This document shows, piece by piece, positions 51,251 through 60,500 of a DNA stretch of 64,000 nt. The position numbers were made by a program, and so were the translations under genes. Under the pieces are notes generated by a model. The model did no database searches. It was not told the DNA's origin and worked only from the letters and a program-made list of their open reading frames with translations. This DNA comes from Verrucomicrobiota bacterium (GTDB lineage: Bacteria; Verrucomicrobiota; Verrucomicrobiia; Limisphaerales; J093), in NCBI GenBank assembly GCA_027493615.1, contig JAOSKK010000001.1, positions 673,629-737,628 on the forward strand, written 5' to 3'. The first letter of the stretch is position 1, and every line of letters starts with the position of its first letter.

Positions 51251-52379
51251 TGGCCTTCACCTGCCAGCCTTGTTCCTGAACGGTGCGCCCGATGGCCGCC
51301 ACCAGGGCCTCGAGATCGGGAGGGAACACCCGGCCGATGGTGCCGATGCGGAACAGGTCGGCCTGGCTGATCTTGCCCGGGTAGATGATGAAACCTCGCT
51401 CGCTCAAGGCACGGTAGAAGACCTCGAAGGTGAAACGGGGATCGGGCGGGTAGTGGAAGCTGGTGATCAACGGGCTCTGCACGGCGGGGGGCAGGTAAGG
51501 GCGGAACCCGAGGGCGGTCATGCCCGCCAGAAGCGTGGCGTGGTTGCGTCGGTAGCGCGCCTCGCGGGCGGGAACACCGCCTTCCTCTCCGAGTTCCTGC
51601 AGGGCCTGGGCGAAGGCCAGCAGTGCATGCGTGGGCGGGGTGTACCGGAACTGGCCGTTCTTCTCGAAGCCCTTCCACTGGCCGAGCAGATCGAGGCTCA
51701 GGCTCCGCGCCCAGCCTTCGCAAGCGAGAAGCCGGGCGCGTCGGCACAGGACGAAGGTGAAGCCCGGGACGCCCTCGAGGCACTTGTTGGCCGAGGAGAT
51801 CAGGTAATCGACGCCCACGTGCTCGAGGTCGATGGGCAGGCCGCCGAAGGTGCTCATGGCGTCGACGATGAAGGCGCGTCCGTGGTGGCGGGTCACCGCC
51901 CCGAGCGAGGCGATGGGGTTGAGAATGCCCGACGTGGTCTCGCAGTGGACGGCGCACACGTGGGTGATGGCGGCATCCTGTTTCAACGCAGCGTCGAGGG
52001 CGGCGGGGTCGTTGGGCGTGTGCTCGGGCGTGCGGAGCACGACGTGGTTGATCTTCGCGTGCACCAGCATCTGGGCGGCGCGTTCGCCGTAGGCGCCGTT
52101 GGCGAGCACAGCGACCTTGCCTTGGGGCGGCACGCACGTTGCAAACACGGCCTCGACGCCGAACGTGCCGCTGCCCTGGAGGGGGATGGCCTCCCAGCCC
52201 AAGTCCCGGGACACGCCGGCGACCCGCAGGAGTTCGTCGCGAATCCAGCGCACCTTGTCGTTGAATTCGAAGTGCCAGGAACCGGCATCGTGCAACATGG
52301 CCTGCTTGACGCTGGCGCTGGTGGTGAGTGGACCAGGGGTGAAAAGGAGTTTGTCGTGTGCCGGGGCAAGGGGGTTCAT
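51234..52379 (-). CDS. phnW: 2-aminoethylphosphonate:pyruvate aminotransferase
   Basis: Intact 381-aa PLP enzyme starting at ATG complementary to 52377-52379 (MNPLAPAHDKLLFTPGPLTT). Upstream in-frame codons to 52517 lack family similarity. Class-V aminotransferase features: LFTPGPLTT, IPLQGSGTFGVEA, VDAMSTFGGLPID (PLP-binding Asp) and the PLP lysine in ISSANKCLEGVPGF. It converts 2-aminoethylphosphonate and pyruvate to phosphonoacetaldehyde and alanine. The adjacent HAD hydrolase would use its product. Its last codons lie in the inverted repeat. Confidence 0.95.
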   Translation of the reverse strand: MNPLAPAHDKLLFTPGPLTTSASVKQAMLHDAGSWHFEFNDKVRWIRDELLRVAGVSRDLGWEAIPLQGSGTFGVEAVFATCVPPQGKVAVLANGAYGERAAQMLVHAKINHVVLRTPEHTPNDPAALDAALKQDAAITHVCAVHCETTSGILNPIASLGAVTRHHGRAFIVDAMSTFGGLPIDLEHVGVDYLISSANKCLEGVPGFTFVLCRRARLLACEGWARSLSLDLLGQWKGFEKNGQFRYTPPTHALLAFAQALQELGEEGGVPAREARYRRNHATLLAGMTALGFRPYLPPAVQSPLITSFHYPPDPRFTFEVFYRALSERGFIIYPGKISQADLFRIGTIGRVFPPDLEALVAAIGRTVQEQGWQVKANGVKH

Positions 52380-52393
52380 ACAGGGGGTGTGGG

Positions 52394-53087
52394 TCAAAGG
52401 CCGGGAAGAATCAGGGGCAACACTTCGGCGAGGCTGCCTACCAGGTGGGTGTGAGGATGGGCCTGGAGCTGGGTCAGGCTGTGCGTGCCGTTGGTGACTC
52501 CGATAACCAGCGCGCAACCCGCCGCCGTGCCCTCCTGCAGATCCGCGGGCGTATCGCCCACCTTGGCCACGTGCCCGGGTTCGGTGACGCCGGTGCGTTT
52601 CATGGCCTCGAAGATCAGGTCCGGATACGGGCGGCCACGCGGCACTTCATCGCTGGCCACGGTGGCATCCAAGACCCCAGGCCGGTCCCAAGCCAGCCGT
52701 TCGAGCACCACGTCCGCGATGGCGCGGCTGAAGCCGGTGTCCAGCGCCACCTTGACGCCGGCTGCCTTGAGCTGGGCGAACACCGGGCGCGCACCCGGCA
52801 TCGCGGTCACGCCGGGCTCCGTGCGATAGAACGCGATCATGCGCTGCAGGAAGTCGGTGTGAAGGCGGTCCACCTCATCTGCCGGGGCGGCGTTCTTGCC
52901 GGGGCGTTTCTGGCTCAGGAGGGGCCGCGATGGCGGTCGGTTTGGGGATGCCCATCACCTCGTTCACTTCGTCCCGGGTGACGTCGATCCCGCCGGCGTG
53001 GAGGGCGTCCCGCAGGCAGAGGTTCACGGCATCGTCGTCGCGCACCGTGGTGCCGGCCATGTCGAATACGACCAACTCAATCTTCAT
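52394..53087 (-). CDS. Phosphonatase-type HAD hydrolase (PhnX or PhnX-like; one frameshift)
   Basis: Start at ATG complementary to 53085-53087. The HAD nucleophile motif is DMAGTTV, with Ala instead of Asp at the third place, the hallmark of phosphonatases. A Lys in the cap (VMGIPKPTAIA) matches the Schiff-base lysine, and an Arg replaces the usual motif-III Lys (VPRGRPYPDLIFEAM). One frame change near 52910 joins PTAIAAL to SQKRPGKN. It should cleave phosphonoacetaldehyde to acetaldehyde and phosphate. It starts inside the carrier gene's end and lies 14 bases before phnW, so the three form one operon. Confidence 0.85.
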
Positions 53088-54372
53088 GCTGGCCTCGAAG
53101 CTCCTTCATTCCGCGGCCGCCGTACAGAAACAAGCACAAGACGGCCGAGGCGGCGGCCAGCGCCGCGAGGCAGGAGAACCCGAGGTCGTAGCCGCCCACA
53201 TCCAGCACACGACCGAACTGTTGGCCGGCGAGGATGGCGGCCAGGTAGCCGACGCCGTCGACCATTCCCGCCACTGTGGCCACGTAGGCCTTGCCCCGGA
53301 TCTCGACGGCGAGGATGCCCGCCAGCAGGCTGTAGGGGCCGTAAGCCAGGAAGCCGATCGCCCCCACGGCCGCGGTCGCCGCCAGCAGGTGGTGCCGCGC
53401 CAACGCCGGCAGGAGGAAGATCAACCCGGCGAGCGCCAGCAACAGGGCAAACAGCAGCCGCTTGCGGGCGGTCGGAGTCGTGCGGCCGAACACCCAGCCC
53501 AGAAGTACAATCCCGGCCGCGCCCAGGGCATCGAAGGGCGTCGAGAGGAACGCTGCGATCCGGCTCGACATCTCCGCGCCGCCGGCCTCCTTGAAGAAGT
53601 CGACCGTCCACGTGTTGAACGTCTCGCGGAGCAACGTGAGCGTGAAGCTCAGGGCGCACACCACCCAGAACTGCCGGATCCGCGCCAGTTCGCCGATCTT
53701 TCGGAACTCGAATCCCTCTGCCGTCGGGGGGCGGCGCTCCCAGGGCGCCGAGACGCCGTGGTGGTGGCGCGGGGGAGGATCGCCCAGCAGAAGACGAGGA
53801 TGGCGCCGAGCACCACGGCGGGACCGCTCATCACCCAGCGCCAGTTGTTGCCGCTCCAGGCGGCGATCTCGCCAGCCAGCAGCGTGGCGCAAACACCCCC
53901 GAAGACGAAGCTCAAGGAGAGCACCGCCATCGCCAGGGGCAGGTGCCGCCCGGCGAACCAGTCCGGCACCAGTTTCACCATCGCCCCCAACCCGCCGACC
54001 CGGCCAGGCGGTTCAGGCTGTAAACCAGTGTCAGCAGCGGCAGAGTTCCGACCAGGCCGCCGGCCGCGCCGAAAGCGGCCACGGCCAGCATGGCGAGGAG
54101 CAGCTGGCCCTTCCCCCGAACCGATCGATCAGCGGTCCGAAGGTGAACTTGCCGATCATGTAAGCGAGCGTGCTGGCGCTGGCCACGATGCCGATCTGCT
54201 CCTTCGACAAGCTGAACGCCTCGCGAATCAGCGGCACAGCCACCGAGAAATTTTTGCGGCACAGGTAGATGCCGATGTAGCCCAGCACCAACGCGGCCAG
54301 GAGCAGCCGGGCGCGGCCACGGGAGATCGCGTCGGCCGGTGCCTCGCCGGGGCGGGGATCGTGTTGCGACAT
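53077..54372 (-). CDS. MFS transporter, organophosphate:phosphate antiporter-like (three frameshifts)
   Basis: Start at ATG complementary to 54370-54372 (MSQHDPRPGEAPADAIS). GlpT/UhpT-like features are visible: GYIGIYLCRKNFSVAVPLIR, KEQIGIVASASTLAYMIGKF and LIDRFGGKGQLLLAML, then about twelve membrane helices. Frames join at 54113-54117 (one base short), near 54000 and at 53771-53775 (one base short, WAILPPRHHHGVSAPWERR). Its stop overlaps the phosphonatase start. The operon suggests uptake of 2-aminoethylphosphonate or a related phosphonate in place of the usual ABC system; this is inference. Confidence 0.85.
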
Positions 54373-54461
54373 GTGGTTGTAAGCGTGCGATTCGTGTCGG
54401 GCGGAGGCTACCGGACGGCCGCCCGGCCCCGCGTGACGATCGGGTGACAAAGCACCCGCTC

Positions 54462-55089
54462 TCAAGCTGGTGGCCGGCGGCGGCGGTTCTGGCGGCTCCG
54501 GAAATCAAAGGCCTTGCGGACCGCACGCCACAGGCGCGCCTGCCACGAATCCTCCGTGCCGCCTTCCCCGATTCCATCCAACCGGTGGCAGACGTTGCTG
54601 CAGACCGGGCAGAGCGTCCGCTGTGGGCCGCCGGACAACCCGATCCGATGCACGCACGCCGTACAGAAAGTCCGGGCACAGTGTCCGCACCGGTACACGG
54701 CGGGCTCGGCGCGATGATGATGGCAGGCGGGGGGTTCCGTTCGACAAGAGGGATGGTCCGGTGGGTTCGGGTTCAGAAAGCGTGGGGATGCTGATGGGCA
54801 CGGGGGGAATGACGGCACGCAGGATGACGTCGCCCAAGCCCAGTCGCTGGCCGTCGAGGAGTTCGGCTTCCTGCACGGGGCGGCCGTCCACGGTGATGCC
54901 GTTGCTGGAACCAAGGTCCCGCACGTGCACGCCCATGGGACTGACCCGCACTTCACAGTGTCGTCCCGAAACGGTGGCGTCCTCGAAGCGTTGTTGGCAG
55001 GCATCGGACCGGCCGAGCACGTGAATGCCCGGTGCCAATTCCAGCACGGCGCCTTGGCGGGAACCCGATTCGATGACAAGCGCGGCCAT
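54462..55089 (-). CDS. FHA domain protein with C-terminal B-box-like zinc module (one frameshift)
   Basis: Start at ATG complementary to 55087-55089. FHA core: VIESGSRQGAVLEL, LGRSDACQQRFEDATVSGRH, VRDLGSSNGITVDGRPV, with Arg in LGRS and the SGRH and SSNG phosphothreonine pocket. After a Pro-rich linker the frame changes near 54735 and continues ACHHHRAEPAVYRCGHCART, then FCTACVHR...LCPVCSNVC: a C-x2-C/H-rich zinc module like a B-box. The tail is basic (RSRQNRRRRPP). It would read phosphothreonine signals, possibly from the kinase type found at 3465. A repeat copy and hairpin lie upstream of it. Confidence 0.78.
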
Positions 55090-55442
55090 GTTGTGTCCCG
55101 GCGACAGTCGCGGGCGGACTATGGCGGGACCGCGGAGGCAAGTCGAACGGGTTCTTGGCCGGCTTCCCGTGGCGCTTTCGGCTCAGGGAAGGGTGGAGGA
55201 ACTCCCTGTCTCGGGTTCTCCGCCGATTACGAACATCGGGAATTGGAGAGGTGAGGTGGTTCTCCTGGATCGGCTTGGGGGCAAGGAACCCTCTCCGCCG
55301 GGTCAGGGGACCCGGTCTTCAGATTGCAGGCCCGGTGCCCTCACCGGGCGGTTCATGGCAAGGCAGAGGAACCGGGGCGGAAGAGTGCGTGGCTCCTCCG
55401 CCCCGGAGGGGGAAGTGTGCCGCCGGGGGGCGGCGGTGAAGT
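55090..55442. other. Intergenic gap with repeat copy C and hairpins
   Basis: About 350 bases between the FHA gene start and the end of the kelch gene. It contains the dispersed element (55218-55273), a perfect 8-bp-stem hairpin at 55330-55349 (GCCCGGTG/CACCGGGC) and a smaller one near 55302-55315 (GGGTC/GACCC). No gene is supported here. Confidence 0.6.
55218..55273 (+). repeat. Dispersed intergenic element, copy C
   Basis: Begins CTCCGCCGATTACGAACATC and ends GTGGTTCTCCTGGATCGG. About 45 of 56 bases match copy A at 3185-3240 without gaps. Confidence 0.75.
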
Positions 55443-57499
55443 TCACTGGTTGTACTGGGCGGTGGCCTGGAGGGTACCGAGGCCTTTGGGAACGGTGACG
55501 GTCAAGGTGGCCGTACCGTTCTGCAGATTCTGCGGCGCGGACTGGATCACGCTGGTGGCCGTCGTGACCCGCAACTGGACGGGGGTGCCGTTGGGGATGC
55601 CGGTGCCGTTCACGACGACGTTGACGGGGCCGGCGTCGCTGAAGACAACGTCGGGGGTGAGGAGATTGCCGGTGGGCGGTTGCACGACGTTGACGCCCTT
55701 GACGCTGACGATGCTGAGCGTGCCGGCCTGGTTGAGGTCGCCGTTGGTGCTGGGCAGGCCGACCACGGCCGGCGGGTTCCTGACCGCCGGTGAGGGTGCG
55801 GGCGTAGGCTTCGACGCGGATGCGGCCGTTGGGGTTGTTCTGATTACCGCCGTAGGCCTCGAGGGAACCGGGGCCGGTGATGCGGTCGGCGCGGAGGAGG
55901 ATGGCGCCGCCCGAACCGCGGCCGCCATAGCTGGCATTGCTCCACTGGTATTCGCCGCCGTTGGCGCGGACAACGCCGTTGAGGAGGATGTCGCGCGAGG
56001 AGGCGATCATGATCGCGCCGCCGCCGCCGCCGCCGCGACCGCCGTCCCAGTCATTGTTCGAGGCGCCGCCGCCGCCGCCGGATCCGCCGAGCAGCGGTTG
56101 CAGGAACACGTTCCCATAGTTCCCGTTGTACTCGCCGGGCTTGCCGTCGCGCAGGTTGGGGTTGGTTTGCTGCGCGGTGCCGGGGTCGCCGCCGCCGGGA
56201 CCCTTGCCCGGTTGACCCACGTAGGAAGCGGAGGAAGCGAAGCGGACCCCGCCGAGGCCGCCGTCGAAGCCGCCGGGGCCACCGCGGGCGGGTTGGCCGG
56301 GCGGAAGGTCGTTGGCGGCGAACTGGCCGCTGACATCGATCGTGCCGTTGATGACGACGTCTTCGGTGGCGAGCCAGCGGATGGGGGGGCAGGGCGAGGT
56401 TGGTCTCGATGCCGAACCGGACGGTGACGCCGGCGGGGATGTTGATCGAGGTGAAGTTCCAGATGCCGTTGGGACGGGCCTTCGCGTTGAAGTTTTGGAC
56501 CTTGCCGCTCAGCCAGGACCAGTCGGTGCCGTTCCAGAACCAAGTGTCGGCGGCGTAGTTGTCCACGCCGGGGATGTCGCCGCCGAACATCACGCCGCGC
56601 TGGAGGTTGTTGGCCCAGACCATGGCGTGGTACTGGCGCGGACTGGGAGAGTTGGGGGGGGTCAGACTGGTCCAGTTGGCACCGTCCCAACGCCAGGTCT
56701 CCTGCTGGTTGCTGCCGCTGAACATGAGGATGGTGTTGCTCGCGCCGTCCTGGACCAGGGTGGGGAAGCTTTTCGCGGACGGGACGTTGAAGGAACCGCG
56801 CTGGGTCCAGTCGGTGCCGTTCCAGATCCAGGTTTGGCCGTAGTTGCCGAACATGACGATTTCCTGACGAACGGGATCGTAAGCCATGGCGCTGCGGTCG
56901 GTGGCCTGCGGGCGGTTGGCGGGATTGGCGGCGGTCCAGTTGACGCCGTCCCAGAGCCAGGTTTCCTGACCGCCGTTGGCGCCCCCGAACAACACCACCC
57001 GCTGGCGGGCAGCGTCATAGGCGAAGCAGAAATTCTCGCGCGGCGAGGGTGAGCTCGCGGGCGTCTTCTGCGTCCAGGTGGTGCCGTTCCAGACCCAGGT
57101 GTCGTTCAGGCGGCCGGTGTTGCGGGTGCCGCCGAAGAGGACGATCTCGCCCCGGGCGGCGTCGAACACCATGCGGTGGCCCCAGCGGTCCACGGGGCTT
57201 GTGGCGGGGAGGCGGCGCACCCAGTTGTTGCCGCTCAGCACCCAGGTGTCCCCCATGCTGTTGCCGTTGTAGCCGCCGAACAGCACGACTTCCTGGCGCG
57301 CGGCGTCATAGGCCAGGGCGTGGGAGTTGCGACCGGGGGCGATTTCACGAAACGTCAAGGGCCCATCGGCGCCCGTCGAGCCGCTGCTGAACGGGAGGTC
57401 GGGGTCGATGGCCCGCAGGCTCGCAGGGAGCAGGAGGGTCAACGTCAACGCGAGCGGGGTGGCCACGCGCGCGAGACTACGGTAGCTCGGTGTCTTCAT
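55443..57499 (-). CDS. Large exported kelch-repeat protein (two frameshifts)
   Basis: ATG complementary to 57497-57499 opens a signal peptide (ARVATPLALTLTLLLPASLRA). Residues about 50-310 hold six or so galactose-oxidase/kelch repeats of the type AYDAARQEVVLFGGYNGNSM ... DTWVWNGTTWTQ. A glycine-rich beta-helix-like part follows (GGSGGGGGASNNDWDGGRGG, GGRGSGGAILLRADRI). The C-terminus reads VNVVVNGTGIPNGTPVQLRV and ends LQATAQYNQ, a beta-sandwich. Frames change at 56383 (one base too many in a G run) and near 55785. It is secreted or surface-bound and lies in tandem with the Asp-Gly protein. Confidence 0.82.
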
Positions 57500-57593
57500 G
57501 GTCGTCTTGGGTTTGTTCAGAGTTGGACAGGGCGACGTCGTGCCGGGACGGACGCAGGATTTGGCGACGGGGTGGGGGGCGGGCATGGGCCTC

Positions 57594-60500
57594 TTACTGG
57601 TTGTGGTAGCTCACCACGGGGGAAGCCGAGAAGCGCTCCGGGGTGGTCTCGGGCTGGGCGTTGAGATAGCTGACGAGCGGGGAAAGGAGTTGGACCGGCG
57701 TGCCGGGAGCGAGGGTCTCGGCCACCGCGTTGAGGTAGCTGGTCACGGGAGAGACGAGGGAAACGGGGGTCCCGGCCGGGAGGGTTTCGGGAGTGGCGTT
57801 CAAGTAGCTGGTAACCGGCGAGGCCAGGAGCAGCGGGGTGCCGGGCGGGGCGCCGTCGGGCAGCGCGTTCAGGAAGCTGGCGGGGCTGGAGGCGACGATG
57901 AATCGCGGCTGCGAGGAGCTGTTGGCCGGGTCGGTGCCTTCGAGCACTTCGCCGAGGTCGTCCCAGCCATCGCCATCGGAATCTCCGAGCAGCGGGTTGG
58001 TCCCGTAGCGCTGCTCGTTGAGGTTTTTGAGGCCGTCGCCGTCGGGGTCTTCGTCGCCATCGTTCACACCGTTGGCGTCGCTGTCACGGAGGCGTGGGTC
58101 GTAGCCAAAGAGCAGCTCCCAACGAGTGCGGAGGCCGTCGCCGTCGGGGTCTTCGTCGCCGTCAAGGATGCCGTTGCCGTTGGTGTCCGGGTTGTCGGGA
58201 TTCAGGCCGAGGGCTTCCTCGATGTTGTCCGGGACGCCGTCGTTGTCGCGGTCCTCCTGGCCGAGCACCCAGAAGTTCCAAATGGCGGGTGCGGCGAGGG
58301 GGTTGCCGGCCAGGTCGGTGATGGGCGGGCGGATCTGCACTTGGTAGAGGCCGGGGCCAGCGGAGCCGGGAAGGGAAGGAAGAGCGCGTTGAGACTCGAG
58401 CGGTAATCGGCGGTGAAGTCCGTCCGGAGAACGTCGTCGGCCGTGCCGAGGACGGCGTCGTTGCCAGCGCCGGTCACGCGCACCGTGGCGGTGGTCAAGG
58501 TGGCTGTGTCAATGGGCTCGCTGAAATACGCCGCGATCGAGTCGGTCGATCCGACGATGGCGCCGGGCGCCGGGAAGCGCCGGATGACCCGGGGGCAGTC
58601 GCGTCGGGCACCAGGTTGACGTTGTATTCGGTGGACCAGGCGAAGTTGCCGCCGGTGTCGAACGCGCGGGCGCGGAGGCGGAAGCTGGTCCGATTCGGGC
58701 CGAGGAGCGGGGGTGACGAACACGGACTCGAAGGGGTAGTTTCCGTCGACGGCGATGCGGTTGCCGTCCACATAGAACTCAACGCGGGCCACCTGAACGT
58801 CGTCGCCGACGCGGGCAGTGACGGTGACGAGCTTGCCTTCCTCGGCCTGGGGCGGGTCGAGGGGAAGTCGGCCGCCAGACGGATGGTTGGCGGTTGGTTA
58901 CCGGCATCGTACGCCAGGTAGTTGAGAACCTGGAGGCCGGCGCGGCCGTCGGCGATGTAGGCCAGGCCGTTGTAGAGCGCGGCGGCGGTGGCCAGACCCG
59001 GCGTTTGGAGGGTGGTCAGGAAGGTCGAGCCCAACCCGTCGTTGCCGAGGTTGTAGAGGGAGACATGGTGGGGGCCGTCGTCCGTGCTGTTGGGGCTGAC
59101 GCAAGCGATGCCGAGACCGGAGCCGTTGGGGACCATCTGCTTCCAGCCGAAGGAGGAGGTGTTGTTGACGCGCAGGCTGCGCAGATTCTCGCGGTCGGAG
59201 ACATCCAGCACGTTGAAGCCCGCGGTATGGGAGGCGTAAGCAAGGCCGTCGGCGACAAAGAGCCGGAGGCGTCGTTGACCTGCGCCAATGCCGCCGGGAG
59301 AGTCCACACTGGAACTGACGCGGAGCTCGCCTTCGTCCAGCGGCAAGGCGAAGAGGCGACCCACTCCCAGCACGAACAGGGTGTTCCGCGAGATGGCCAC
59401 GTCCTGGATGTTCGGGTTGTTGGGGAGCCGCAGCCGTTCCAGGATCACGCCGCTGTTGAGGTCCACCGCATTCACCTCGCCGTTGGCCAGCCCCACGTAG
59501 CCGACGCCACCGAGGGCGGCGACGGCGACGGCGTTGGCGGTGAGCCTGACTTGCTGGGTGATGCGGGCGTTCGCGGGCAGTCCCAAATCGATGACCACCA
59601 GCCCTCCCGGTCCGTCGGCGACCGCCACGCGGAGCGCGTCCTGGGCGTTCGGCCGGGCGATCAAGGCCAGGCTGCGGGCAGACCCGGGCGTGTCGACCTG
59701 GGCCACCCGCGTGGGTGTGAACCCGCTTTCCACGTTGAAGAGGGCCACCCCGGTTTCCGAGTCGGCGACCGCGACGTAGTTGTTCATGGCCGCCACGTCC
59801 ACGGCGTTGCCGGGAGTGTCAGCCGTGCCCAGCACCCCCGTGGCCACGGGCAGGCCGTCCAGGGGGATTCGTGCCGGCCCGGACTTCGGCGCCGTCGCTG
59901 ACCCCGTCACCATCGGTGTCCGCCTTGAGCTTGTTCGTGCCGAGGATGAGTTCCGCCGTGTCGCGGAGTCCGTCGCCGTCGGAGTCGGCCGACCGGTCCC
60001 GGCGCATGATCACGGCCGGCAACTGGAACCGGAGGCCGGTGTCGGCGCTGATCCAGTCGGCGGTGCCAATGCGGCCGGTGGCGGGGTGGAACACCCACTG
60101 GCGATAGCGGGTGTTGGGGGCCATGATGAGGCTTTCGTGGCCTTCCCCGTTGCGGCCGGTCACCCCGCGTTGCTCGATGAGGCCGGTCTCGAGGTTCATC
60201 AGCGCGAAGTAATGGAGACCGAGGGAGAAGGGGCGGTTGCGCACATCCGGCTTCAAAGGGTTCGTGCCGTCCAGGGTCTCGCGGAAATCGGTGCGGCCGT
60301 CGCCGTCCGTGTCACGGTTGCGCGGGTTGGTGCCGAGCTCGTATTCGGTGCGGTTCCGAAGGCCATCCCCGTCGGCGTCGCCGAGGGCGTCGCTCGGATC
60401 ATTCGGGTTGAGGCCATTGGCTCGCTCCCAGTCGTCGGGCATGCCGTCGTTGTCGAGGTCGTTGGGGGCAGGGACGGTGATGGTGACCGCGCCGAAGATG

